Positions 1 through 8,355 of a DNA stretch of 64,000 nt are shown here, piece after piece. Both the position numbers and the translations under genes were made by a program. Location: NCBI RefSeq assembly GCF_004345245.1, contig NZ_SLUQ01000003.1:496001-560000 (forward strand). The letters run 5' to 3'. This DNA is from Rhizobium sp. BK251. Its GTDB lineage: Bacteria > Pseudomonadota > Alphaproteobacteria > Rhizobiales > Rhizobiaceae. Within the stretch, counting starts at the first letter, position 1. Every line of letters starts with the position of its first letter. The notes under the pieces were generated by a model that searched no databases, was not told where the DNA came from, and saw only the letters and a program-made list of their open reading frames with translations.

Positions 1-154
1 AAGAGGCAAAGAGTACAAAAGGGAAACGAAATGCTCGAAGATCTCCGGACTCGGGCACGGGCAAAAATTCTACTTTTCGTTGAATCTAGCTTAAATACGC
101 GATAACGTAGCCAAAACAACAAACCAAAGCCATAGCAATGCCGGGAGTGGGAAT

Positions 155-718
155 TTGCCTAAGCTTGCGATTTCCATTGGACTGTGGATTGCGTTAGTGA
201 ACCCGGCGCCGGCTTTCGCTGTTCTAGACATCGAGGAGGATCCCTCCTGTGTCGATGTCAACTACGCATATGTCGCGACTCGGTCGAGTAAGTTCTACAG
301 CGAGAAGCTCTACGATTTTCGGTCGGACGGTTCTGTCAAGCAGATTGCCGAAATGCGTATTGACGACGAGACGATATACCACCGAGAACTGAGGAAAGCG
401 AAATGGAGGCGCTTCGACCGCACTGAGTGGTCTACACTAGATCGTTTCGGTCCGAGATTCAGTTCGTGCGAGTTCCTCGGCGAATTCAAAGAGCGCGGCA
501 AAATGGTAAAGCGGTATAAGGCAACGTGGCATCTGTTTCCCTATGCAGCGTACAGCGACATCTGGATTTTGTCGGCGGGCAAAAGACTGCTCAAGCTAAA
601 GAGGCGGTCCGTGGATTCGAACCAATTCAAGTTTGGAACAACGTCCGGAACGGTCTTGGAGTTATTCGACTACGATCCGACAACGGGGGTCGCACCCAAC
701 GGTCCTTTTGAGGACTAG
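155..718 (+). CDS. hypothetical secreted protein
   Basis: Encodes 187 residues from a TTG start with a purine-rich GGAG stretch about 10 bases upstream. The first ~22 residues look like a signal peptide: MPKL, a hydrophobic core (ISIGLWIALV), then an APAFA-like cleavage site. This predicts export to the periplasm. The mature part is charged, with aromatic patches and two cysteines (in SCVDV and SSCEF) that could form a disulfide. I recognise no family. Base composition is clearly more AT-rich than the rest of the window, and no neighbour shares an operon with it. These facts fit an acquired or fast-evolving gene. Function unknown. Confidence 0.55.
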   Translation: MPKLAISIGLWIALVNPAPAFAVLDIEEDPSCVDVNYAYVATRSSKFYSEKLYDFRSDGSVKQIAEMRIDDETIYHRELRKAKWRRFDRTEWSTLDRFGPRFSSCEFLGEFKERGKMVKRYKATWHLFPYAAYSDIWILSAGKRLLKLKRRSVDSNQFKFGTTSGTVLELFDYDPTTGVAPNGPFED

Positions 719-1216
719 ATGCCGGGTCTAGCTGTGGTCGCGTGCTGCGTACGACGACGCGGCTAAAGAGCCTAAACCAATAATCTTCCTTGCTGCAGAC
801 GAAGATGCGAACAAGGCTGGCTGTTCCGGCGGACAAAGTGAAGCCATTGAAATCATTGGCATGTCGCACTTGAAAATAGAATGCACCCCTCGGCATACAA
901 ATATCGCATAAGATAGATTATGGAACCATCTGGGATGGTACCGAGATACCGGGCTGCAAACGATACGCAATTGAAGCGCGGCTCAAACAAGCTGCTGAGC
1001 GCGCAGCTGATGACGAACATCCATCCGCCGCCAATGCCCGATCTTCGTCACGCCGCGCGTACGATTGCATGTCGCGCGCGGCGCCAAAAATATCACCAAG
1101 GCTATCTGCTTTGGACGGATTGAAAAGTCCTGAGCCTGAACATTCAAGGACCGATCAGAATGCGCAATACGTCTGGCTTGCGGCCGGCTTAACTGTTCGC
1201 ATCGAGATACCAAGCG
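719..1216. other. gene-free interval
   Basis: About 500 bases with no convincing coding frame. Short open frames exist on both strands but none has a clear ribosome binding site or a recognisable protein. Composition shifts from AT-rich near the first gene to the GC-rich average towards the right end. Confidence 0.4.
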
Positions 1217-1417
1217 ATGGAGCATAGGATGCGCCGGAAGCGTGACGAGCACCGAAATGACGAATTTTCGACCGCCTTTCCGCTAACCGTCATCGGCGGC
1301 GCGATGCTTCTCATCGTCGTCTACCTAGGCGTGGCCGCGAGCCTGATCGACCCGCCAAAGCAGCAGGTCCGCGTGTTCGTTCCGACGGCGCCCGAGGCAA
1401 TCGTTGCCAGTCGCTAG
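1217..1417 (+). CDS. small single-pass membrane protein, hypothetical
   Basis: A 66-residue protein: a short basic N-terminus (EHRMRRKRDEHR), then one hydrophobic segment at about residues 22-43 (core VIGGAMLLIVVYLGVAAS), then a short hydrophilic tail. This predicts a single-pass inner-membrane protein. A second in-frame ATG at 1229 has GGAG (1219-1222) six bases upstream and may be the true start, giving 62 residues. No known family recognised and no evident operon partner. Confidence 0.45.
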   Translation: MEHRMRRKRDEHRNDEFSTAFPLTVIGGAMLLIVVYLGVAASLIDPPKQQVRVFVPTAPEAIVASR

Positions 1418-1561
1418 CGGCCCGCCGAGCTCTCCCTCCATACCAGCGCATGACGGCAGGAACCGACATTCACAGAGAACAGACTGCCAAGGGCGAAACC
1501 TCACTCGACCCGGCGGCGGCCGGTGAAAGCGAGGCGTCATGGAAATAGAGGAGCGGTGACG

Positions 1562-1804
1562 ATGCACATAACCTACCACGTCGGTGTTCATGACGAAGGC
1601 TTCGCCTACAGGCTGGACGACGTCTGGTCGGAGCCGTTTCGCAGCCACGACGCAGCATTTGCCGCTGCCAGGAACGCAGCTCGCCGCCAGCAGCTCGCGG
1701 GCCAGGACACGACCATCAGATACCAGACAGCGGACGGAGAATGGCACAGCGAGCATGCCGCCGGCCAGGATCGTCCCGCGGCCGATGTCGTGGACGACAT
1801 CTGA
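1562..1804 (+). CDS. DUF2188-like small protein
   Basis: Encodes 80 residues from an ATG preceded by a GAGGAG ribosome binding site about 9 bases upstream. The pattern (an aromatic/His N-terminal strand, a central Ala-rich helix with FAAARNAARRQ, then a WHSEH segment) resembles the small DUF2188 family, whose function is unknown. No signal peptide. It sits alone, convergent with the ABC permease gene. The family assignment is by general resemblance only. Confidence 0.5.
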   Translation: MHITYHVGVHDEGFAYRLDDVWSEPFRSHDAAFAAARNAARRQQLAGQDTTIRYQTADGEWHSEHAAGQDRPAADVVDDI

Positions 1805-1848
1805 GCCGCGAGGACCGTCGGCACGGCCGGCACCTGGCGTCCGTGTAA

Positions 1849-2610
1849 TCAGTTGCGGAGCCGGTATCCGGTCTTGAATATCCAGCCGAGCGTCGCAAGG
1901 CACGCGACCAGGAACAATGCGATCATCGCCAGACTTATCATCGGATCGACGTCGGCAATGCCGTAGAAGCTCCAACGGAAGCCGCTCACCAGGTAAAGTA
2001 CCGGGTTGAAATGACTTACGGCTTGCCAGAACGGCGGCAGCATGCCGATCGAATAGAAGCTTCCGCCCAGGAAGGTCAACGGCGGTACGATGAGCATCGG
2101 GATCAGGTTCAGCTGTTCGAAATTGGTCGCCCAAATGCCGATCATGAAGCCGAAAAGGCTGAAGCTGACGGCCGTCAGCACGAAGAACAACGCCATCATG
2201 AACGGATGTTCGATGCGCACGTCGACGAAGAAATTCGCCGTCAGGAGAATGATGAGCCCGATGATGATGCCCTTCGTCGCCGCCGCGCCGACGTATCCGA
2301 TCAGGATTTCCGACATCGCCACGGGCGCAGAGAGAATCTCGTAGATCGTGCCGGTGAACTTCGGGAAATAGATGCCGAAGGAGCCATTGCCGATGCATTG
2401 GCCGAGCAGCGTCAGCATGATCAGCCCCGGTGTGATGAACGCACCGTAGGAAACCCCCTCGACCTCCTGGATGCGCGTGCCGATGGCCGCCCCGAAGACG
2501 ATGAAGTAGAGCGAGGTCGAAATGACCGGCGAAATGACGCTCTGCAGCAGCGTGCGGCGCATGCGCGCCATCTCGAACCTGTAGATCGAGCTGATCGCCT
2601 CGAAATTCAT
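1849..2610 (-). CDS. ABC-2 type transporter permease (YadH-like)
   Basis: A 253-residue membrane protein with about six hydrophobic segments, characteristic of ABC-2 permeases. It begins with a short cytoplasmic helix ([18 protein letters not shown]) typical of the YadH/NodJ-like group. It overlaps the upstream ATPase gene by 4 bases (ATGA), so the two are translationally coupled and should form one exporter: two permeases plus two ATPases in the inner membrane. The substrate cannot be read from the sequence. Length matches the YadH family. Confidence 0.85.
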   Translation of the reverse strand: MNFEAISSIYRFEMARMRRTLLQSVISPVISTSLYFIVFGAAIGTRIQEVEGVSYGAFITPGLIMLTLLGQCIGNGSFGIYFPKFTGTIYEILSAPVAMSEILIGYVGAAATKGIIIGLIILLTANFFVDVRIEHPFMMALFFVLTAVSFSLFGFMIGIWATNFEQLNLIPMLIVPPLTFLGGSFYSIGMLPPFWQAVSHFNPVLYLVSGFRWSFYGIADVDPMISLAMIALFLVACLATLGWIFKTGYRLRN

Positions 2611-3533
2611 TTCGATCCTCCCACAAGCGAAACGAAGATATCCTCAAGCGAGGTCTGGCGCGTGGAGAGGTCCTTGAAATGGATACCCTCCTGCCCGAGC
2701 CGGGTCAGCAGCCCCGCGATGCTTTCCTGCTCGCTGTCCTTGTCGAAATCATAGACGAGACGCAATCCGTCGGGCTCCAGCGACAGGCCATTGCCGGCGA
2801 AACGCTGCGGCAGGTTTGCGAGGGGTTCGACGAGATCGAGGATAAGCTGCTTGCGGCCGAGCTTCGCCATCAGTTCGTCCTTCTCCTCGACAAGCAACAG
2901 ACTGCCGCCGTTGATCACGCCGACCCGGTCGGCGATCTCTTCCGCTTCCTCGATGTAGTGCGTCGTCAGGATGATCGTGACGCCGGATGCCCGCAGGCTC
3001 TCGACCACCTTCCACATGTCCCGGCGCAGCGTCACGTCGACGCCGGCGGTCGGCTCGTCGAGAAACAATATGCGCGGCTCGTGCGAGAGCGCCTTGGCGA
3101 TCAAGACACGCCGTTTCATGCCACCGGAAAGCTCGCGCAACGTGTTGTCGCGTTTGTCCCACAATGAGAGATCGCGCAGCACCTTCTCGATATGCGCTGG
3201 ATTCGCCTTCTTTCCGTGTACTCCGCGGGAGAAGCTGACCGTATTCCAGACCGTCTCGAACTGGTCGGTCGTCAGTTCCTGCGGCACGAGCCCGATCATC
3301 GCTCGAGTCACGCGGAAGTCCTTGACGATATCATGGCCATCGACCAGCACTTCGCCACCGCTCGGGTTCACGATGCCGCAGATGATCGAGATCATCGTGG
3401 TCTTGCCGGCGCCATTCGGGCCGAGGAGGGCGAGTATCTCCCCCTCCTCCACGTCGAGATCGACACCTTTCAGCGCCTGGAAGCCATTGGCATAGGTCTT
3501 TGTGAGATTGCGGACGGAAATGATGGGTGCCAT
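2607..3533 (-). CDS. ABC transporter ATP-binding protein (YadG-like)
   Basis: A 308-residue ATPase partner of the adjacent ABC-2 permease. Walker A is GPNGAGKTT (about residue 38), the Q-loop lies near VPQEL, the signature is LSGGM, and Walker B is [10 protein letters not shown], followed by the H-loop TTHY. The ~80-residue C-terminal extension is typical of the YadG/CcmA-like exporter class. First gene of a two-gene operon read leftwards; the preceding gap contains the likely promoter (AT-rich stretch around 3570-3580). Substrate unknown. Confidence 0.88.
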   Translation of the reverse strand: MAPIISVRNLTKTYANGFQALKGVDLDVEEGEILALLGPNGAGKTTMISIICGIVNPSGGEVLVDGHDIVKDFRVTRAMIGLVPQELTTDQFETVWNTVSFSRGVHGKKANPAHIEKVLRDLSLWDKRDNTLRELSGGMKRRVLIAKALSHEPRILFLDEPTAGVDVTLRRDMWKVVESLRASGVTIILTTHYIEEAEEIADRVGVINGGSLLLVEEKDELMAKLGRKQLILDLVEPLANLPQRFAGNGLSLEPDGLRLVYDFDKDSEQESIAGLLTRLGQEGIHFKDLSTRQTSLEDIFVSLVGGSK

Positions 3534-3807
3534 TGGCGGGTTCTTCGGCTTTCGCTTGGAATTCGGCCCGCTATATATCGTGTTGGGCAGGATTTGCCAT
3601 CCCGCTACGGCGAACGCTGTGTTCGGCCAAGCTCAAAACCGAAAAACCGCAGCGCCGAAAGATCGACCCGAAGCACTAATCCACAGGATGCCCGTCATTC
3701 TGTCATCAAACCGTGACCTTCCTCCATTCAAATGCCACCCGAGGCAAGCAACGGTTCGCCCTCACCGCCGCGACCACCCCTTGGGCAACCGCCGGTTTCT
3801 CTCGTTG

Positions 3808-3837
3808 TTGACGAATATTGCTGCTGCCTTGAATTAT
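3808..3837 (+). promoter_or_regulatory. candidate promoter of the 3.9-kb sRNA
   Basis: TTGACG at 3808-3813 matches the rhizobial sigma-70 -35 element. With a 17-18 base spacer it is followed by GAATTA/AATTAT (3831-3837), a moderate -10. Transcription would start near 3843, about 70 bases before the strong terminator hairpin. No protein-coding gene lies between. Prediction from spacing and consensus only. Confidence 0.35.
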
Positions 3838-3842
3838 TGCCG

Positions 3843-3943
3843 GTCTGTTATTGCGTTGCAGGAATTTTACTGCGGAGTGCCGGGTGCTTCCCTTTATCCG
3901 TCACTCCAGTCTTGCGGCCGGCGCGAAGCCGGCCTTTCTTTTT
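3843..3943 (+). ncRNA. candidate trans-acting small RNA
   Basis: About 100 nt between a plausible promoter (3808-3837) and a textbook Rho-independent terminator (3916-3943), inside a 536-bp gap with no credible gene on the + strand. Besides the terminator, an upstream stem pairs GGAGTG (3874-3879) with CACTCC (3902-3907) around a pyrimidine-rich loop containing CTTCCC, which could pair with Shine-Dalgarno sequences. Flanking genes read leftwards (ABC ATPase start at 3533, hydrolase end at 4070), so the terminator belongs to neither. I cannot name a known rhizobial sRNA family for it. Confidence 0.45.
3916..3943 (+). terminator. Rho-independent terminator
   Basis: Perfect 7-bp GC stem GGCCGGC / GCCGGCC with a 5-base loop (GCGAA), followed by TTTCTTTTT. 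Orientation is + strand, opposite to both neighbouring genes. Confidence 0.8.
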
Positions 3944-4069
3944 GACGCTGCGCGCAGACAACAAGAGCCCTACCCGCGCAAAGCTAGAACGGGCCGCATT
4001 TCCAAGGCGTTACTAATATTTACCTCAAGCGCATCATCTTACGGCAGGTTGACGTTCCCAAGATGTCCA

Positions 4070-4903
4070 TCAACCGAATGCGCCGTCCTCTACATCGCGC
4101 AGGAAGCGCTCCAGGAGCGAGTTGAACTTCTCCGGCGCCCGCCAGTGCGGGGCATGGCCGGCGCCCTCGACGCGGTGGCAACGCCTCTCCCACAGATGCG
4201 CGTAGGCGACGCTATCGATATAGTCGAGATTGATCATTGGATCGGCCGCGCCGTTCACGACGCCAAGAAGAACCGGGCTGCCCTCGACGGCCTCGCGCTG
4301 GTCCTCACCCTCGCCGGTCCGGGCGACCTCGAAGAGCCGCTTGCGGAAACGGCCGTCGGTGCGCGCTATCGCAGCGCGGAGGAACGGTTCCACGGGCTCG
4401 CCGAACATGCCTTTCGCGAAGGCCTCGACCTCGGCGTCGGTGAGGTGCTCCTTTCCGGCGAGGCCCGAACCAGGCGAGCCAACGAAGCCTTCGGCCATCC
4501 TGTTGCGGCGCACCGGCGGCGAACCGGAAATCATGAGGCCGCGCATGCCGGGGAAGCGGGAAAGCATGTCGATGCCGACATGGCCACCGAGCGACCAGCC
4601 GAAAACGGCGGCTTCCCTGACTCCCAGATGCTCCAGCAGCTCGACGGCGGCGTCGGCCAGACCCGAGCGCGTGTAGCTGCGCATCGGATCCGGTGCATCA
4701 CCCGACTCGCCGTGACCCGGCAAGTCGAAGGCGATCACACGCCGGCGCTCGGCAAGCGGTGCATCAAGCTGGTGGCGGAAGACCTCGCGACAGGACGAAT
4801 TGCCGTGAATGAGAAGCAGGGGAAGCCCGCGTCCGCGTGTTTCCTCTACTGCGATGCGGCCGTGCGAGGTCTCCACATCGTGCCGATCAAAGCCAGTGCT
4901 CAT
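4070..4903 (-). CDS. alpha/beta hydrolase
   Basis: A 277-residue alpha/beta-hydrolase-fold enzyme. LLLIHGNSS supplies the oxyanion-hole HG motif. The nucleophile elbow is GWSLGGH (GxSxG, about residue 100). A late DPM segment and the GAGHAPHW histidine complete a likely Ser-Asp-His triad. Substrate cannot be predicted. The ATG at 4903 has GGGAGAAT upstream and is preferred over an in-frame start further out. No signal peptide, so cytoplasmic. Monocistronic; the upstream gap carries a tandem 8-bp repeat (5029-5044). Confidence 0.82.
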   Translation of the reverse strand: MSTGFDRHDVETSHGRIAVEETRGRGLPLLLIHGNSSCREVFRHQLDAPLAERRRVIAFDLPGHGESGDAPDPMRSYTRSGLADAAVELLEHLGVREAAVFGWSLGGHVGIDMLSRFPGMRGLMISGSPPVRRNRMAEGFVGSPGSGLAGKEHLTDAEVEAFAKGMFGEPVEPFLRAAIARTDGRFRKRLFEVARTGEGEDQREAVEGSPVLLGVVNGAADPMINLDYIDSVAYAHLWERRCHRVEGAGHAPHWRAPEKFNSLLERFLRDVEDGAFG

Positions 4904-5120
4904 TAATATAATTCTCCCAGCGGGCCTCGCACAGCCGCGTGCCTGTCGAGGCAAATCCTGAAACCATACGATGCTTCCCGATCTCGGCGGGGCATCCGAC
5001 AACACGACCGGCGCAGTGTCAGGCGTCGATCAATCAGTCAATCATTTCAGGTCTTTCGGTGACAGCACGGTTACCAATCCCGGCGCCTTCGATGACATAC
5101 GTCATAATCGGCGGCTGTCG

Positions 5121-6746
5121 TCAGCGGCCGCCCTCGCCGCCCCCGGACGCAGCCCGAAGCGGGAGCATTTCCAGCCTGCGCGTGATGCCTATGCCCCCAA
5201 GGAAAGTCTCGTCATGGCTGACGGCGAGCAGTGCACCGTCATAGACACGCAGCCCCGCCTCCACCGTAGCGATGGAATCGATATCCAGATGATTAGTCGG
5301 CTCATCGAGGATCAGCAGCGGCGGCGGGGCGGAACCGCCGAGGGCGCAGGCAAGCCCCGCCCGCAGGAGCTGGCCGCCGCTCAGCGTTGATACCGGCTGC
5401 AGCGCCGCGTCGGCCCTGAACATGAAGCGGGCGAGCGCGGCCCGGCAGGCATTTTCATCCGATTGCGGGTTGATGCGCCGGAAATTGTCGCGGATCGAGG
5501 CGGAGGCGTCGAGAAGGCTCACGCGCTGGTCGAGAACGGCAAAGCCGGTCCTGACGGAGATGCTGCCCTCCCAGGGCTTCAGTTCACCGGTGATCAGCGC
5601 GAGCAATGTCGTCTTGCCCGAGCCGTTGGGGCCAGTGACGGCGATGCGCTCCGGGCCGATGATGTCGAAGGAGAGGTTCCGGATGACGGCACGTCCGGGC
5701 GCATAGCCTGCGGTAACGCCTTCCAGTCTCAGGACGATCTTGCTTCCGGGCAGGCTGGTCGGCGGCAGGCGGACCGAAAGCGGCTGCAGGACCTCGATCT
5801 TCTCCCGGGCGGCGGTGACGTCCTCGAGCGCCTGCGCACGACGGCGCTCGGCGAGACGCGTATTCTCGCCGCTCGTCAGCTCGCTGCGTTCCTTGAGCCC
5901 GCCGGCGATGATACGCGGCATGTCTCCCCTCGCCGCCTTCTTGCGGCCTTCGCGATCGCGGCGCGCCTGGCGCTCGACATTTGCCTGCGCGCTTCGGGCA
6001 GCCTCGGCGGCGCGGCGCTCCGCGTCGGAAAGGTCGTGCTCGGCGGCGGCAAGCTCGAGGGCCTTGCGCTCGCGATACTGGCTCCAGTTGCCGCCATAGC
6101 GCGTTGCGCCGAGCGAAGTGAGTTCGACGATGGCGTCGACGGTCTCCAGGAGTTCGCGGTCGTGGCTGACGATGATCGCCCCGCCCCGCCAGGCGGCGAG
6201 GAATTCGATCACGGCCTGCCGGCCATCGCGATCGAGATTGTTGGTCGGCTCGTCCATCAGCAGGAAATCGGGATCGGCGAAGACGAGCGCTGCGAGGCCA
6301 GCGCGCGTTCCCTGCCCGCCGGAAAGCGTGGCAAGGCGCGTCTCCGGGCCGGCATCGAGGCCGGCACGATCGAGCGCGGCAGCCATGCGCGCCTCAAGCA
6401 TCCAGTCGGCAGAGGCAAGTTCCTCGGTCGTCGCCTCGCCGGCTTCCGCCCGTCGCAGTACGGCGAGCGCCTCGCATACACCGAAGAGATCGGAAATGGT
6501 CTCCTCCGACCCCACCTGCAAGAGCTGGCGAAGGACGCCGACGCTGCCACTTCGCGATATGGAGCCGGATTGAGCCGCGAGATCGCCGGAAAGAAGCTTC
6601 AGCAGGGTCGTCTTGCCGACGCCGTTACGGCCAACAAGCCCGATGCGCTCGGCAGCGAAGGTCAGGTCCAGGTTGGAGAAAAGCGGCCGGCCGTCAGGCG
6701 TGGACCAGGAAAGGCTGGAAAGAGTGATGGTGGCAGGCATGGACAT
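5121..6746 (-). CDS. ABC-F family ATPase
   Basis: A 541-residue protein with two ABC ATPase domains and no membrane segments, the ABC-F architecture. Domain 1: Walker A GRNGVGKTT, signature LSGGQ, Walker B DEPTNNLD. Domain 2: GPNGSGKTT, LSGGQ, DEPTNHLD. A charged Ala/Arg/Glu-rich coiled linker separates them. ABC-F proteins act on the ribosome, and some protect against antibiotics or rescue stalled translation; the subgroup here is not clear. ATG at 6746 chosen (next in-frame ATG at 6740). Monocistronic. Confidence 0.85.
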   Translation of the reverse strand: MSMPATITLSSLSWSTPDGRPLFSNLDLTFAAERIGLVGRNGVGKTTLLKLLSGDLAAQSGSISRSGSVGVLRQLLQVGSEETISDLFGVCEALAVLRRAEAGEATTEELASADWMLEARMAAALDRAGLDAGPETRLATLSGGQGTRAGLAALVFADPDFLLMDEPTNNLDRDGRQAVIEFLAAWRGGAIIVSHDRELLETVDAIVELTSLGATRYGGNWSQYRERKALELAAAEHDLSDAERRAAEAARSAQANVERQARRDREGRKKAARGDMPRIIAGGLKERSELTSGENTRLAERRRAQALEDVTAAREKIEVLQPLSVRLPPTSLPGSKIVLRLEGVTAGYAPGRAVIRNLSFDIIGPERIAVTGPNGSGKTTLLALITGELKPWEGSISVRTGFAVLDQRVSLLDASASIRDNFRRINPQSDENACRAALARFMFRADAALQPVSTLSGGQLLRAGLACALGGSAPPPLLILDEPTNHLDIDSIATVEAGLRVYDGALLAVSHDETFLGGIGITRRLEMLPLRAASGGGEGGR

Positions 6747-6902
6747 GGGTATCCCGATTGGCAAGGCGTGGTGACTTTGCGATCGAGATGAAATCCATTG
6801 ATGCACACATCCTGTTGGCACTGCGAAGAGCCGCAAAATAGGCGACAACGTTCTTGAATTCAAGGCGGCCAGATCAACCGCGTCGAATGCGCCGGTGTGT
6901 CT

Positions 6903-8174
6903 CTACCCACAATAGGCCCGGCCGGACTTGCGGGAGCGGAGGTCGAAGTGAAAGTGATTCCAGTGCTCCGGATTGCTGCCGGGGCCGAGCACGGTGTTGA
7001 AATATCTGCAGCTGTCCGAACGAACCGCCTTCAGCAGGCGGCCTTCGCGGAAGGAGAAAAGGCCCTTCTTGCGCACGTCGATCTCATGGCCGTTCTTCAG
7101 CACGAACTTGCCGACGTCGATGGCATTGCCGTGGGCGTGCTCCGACATGGGATTGTAGCGCTGCCGGCTGTTGTTCATGCGCCGGCAGGAGTAACCGCCG
7201 AGGGGCACGATGGTGCGGACGCCGCTCCAGTAGCGGTAACGGGCGGACGGCGCGAGTTCGTTCTTCACCCACTTCGCGAAAGCGAGCGTCACCTGGCAAT
7301 TGAGCGTCACGGCGGGCCTGACGCCGATATTGCCGGAGAGACCCTGCAGCGAAATCGGGTAGTCAATGCCGCAGGACGGGCCGTTGGAGATGCGCGGCTT
7401 GTCGGAGAAGATGACGCCCATGCGCTTCAATTCGCGGCGGCAGGCAAGTTCCGAGGTCGGCATGACATCCGGAGCGGCCGGCGGTGGCGCGTCGACCATC
7501 GGGTTCTCCGGGCGCGGGATCATCGCCACTTCCTGCTCCTCCGGCAGGCGCTGCGGCGCCCTGACCGGCGAGCCATCGGACCACACCGACTGGCGCGCGA
7601 TCTCGCGCTCTGCAGCAGGCGGCGGCAGGGCCGGCTCGTTCGTCTGCATCGGATTGTCGGTGCCGATGCCATCGACGACCGGCTCGCTGGCATTGCCTTC
7701 TGCAATGCCCTGCCCGCCGTCAGCAGCACCCTGCATCGGCTCGGCCCCGAGCTCGGCGTCCATGTTGACGCCTTCGGAGGGGATCGTCAGCGGCTGGACG
7801 CCCATCGCCTCGTCGCTGTCGATCATCGGCAGGCGGCGAGCGCCGTTGGTCGCGGCCGGCATGGGCTGCATTTCCGGTGGCGCGCGAAGGGTCTGGGGCG
7901 GAGTACCGGTGCCGGCGAGGTTCGGCGTGTCGAGGTAATCGACGGACCCTTGCGTGCTGCCGACGGGAGCCGGCGCAGCCGGGTAGGCAAGCTGGCCCTG
8001 CGCGGGCGCCATTCCCACCGGCTGGGGCGGCGCGGGCTGCGGAGCAATGGCGCTCACCCGCGTGCCTCGGTCGATTCCGACCGGAGGAACCAGGCCATCG
8101 GCCGTGCAGGCGACGAGCGACACTGACAGGAGAAGGGGCATTGCCGAGCGCCGCAGAGAGGAACCAAACGCCAT
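6903..8174 (-). CDS. extensin-like domain lipoprotein
   Basis: A 423-residue predicted lipoprotein: signal sequence with lipobox LVAC at about residues 20-23, then a ~210-residue Pro/Ala/Met-rich low-complexity stretch, then a conserved C-terminal domain of ~180 residues matching the bacterial extensin-like C-terminal family. Conserved cysteines (SELACRREL, GPSCGIDY, YSCRRM, DSCRYF, YCG) and a zinc-peptidase-like SEHAHGNAIDVG plus HWNHFHFDL pattern suggest a LAS/VanY-type metal centre and a cell-wall role; that is inference. An alternative upstream ATG at 8195 exists, but 8174 gives the better signal peptide. Confidence 0.78.
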   Translation of the reverse strand: MAFGSSLRRSAMPLLLSVSLVACTADGLVPPVGIDRGTRVSAIAPQPAPPQPVGMAPAQGQLAYPAAPAPVGSTQGSVDYLDTPNLAGTGTPPQTLRAPPEMQPMPAATNGARRLPMIDSDEAMGVQPLTIPSEGVNMDAELGAEPMQGAADGGQGIAEGNASEPVVDGIGTDNPMQTNEPALPPPAAEREIARQSVWSDGSPVRAPQRLPEEQEVAMIPRPENPMVDAPPPAAPDVMPTSELACRRELKRMGVIFSDKPRISNGPSCGIDYPISLQGLSGNIGVRPAVTLNCQVTLAFAKWVKNELAPSARYRYWSGVRTIVPLGGYSCRRMNNSRQRYNPMSEHAHGNAIDVGKFVLKNGHEIDVRKKGLFSFREGRLLKAVRSDSCRYFNTVLGPGSNPEHWNHFHFDLRSRKSGRAYCG

Positions 8175-8295
8175 ATTTCTATCCGTTTCCGCCATCGGCA
8201 AGGGTCGCGAAATTCCCGACAAATTTAGATAAAAACGGTGAACGAAAACTTACCGGAAGCGCGATCCCGCCCGATCAAGCGGGTCAGTCCCCAGA

Positions 8296-8328
8296 AGAAA
8301 AACCCGCCGAGCATGACGTCGGCGGGTT
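8296..8328 (-). terminator. Rho-independent terminator of the chemoreceptor gene
   Basis: Perfect 10-bp inverted repeat AACCCGCCGA (8301-8310) / TCGGCGGGTT (8319-8328). Read on the minus strand it is followed by TTTTTCTTCT, and it lies 27 bases past the stop of the chemoreceptor gene. Confidence 0.8.
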
Positions 8329-8355
8329 CGATTTCAGCTCTATCCTGCCGCTGCG

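Noticed and set aside
920..1123. 67-codon open frame in the left gap
   Set aside because: No ribosome site, no hydrophobic or domain pattern, and atypical residue content.
1325..2647. 440-codon open frame antisense/overlapping the ABC permease gene
   Set aside because: High-GC shadow frame; its product is rich in Arg/His/Ala without domains, while the permease frame has clear TM helices and coupling.
5463..6791. 442-codon open frame antisense to the ABC-F gene
   Set aside because: Shadow frame of a conserved gene; no family features.
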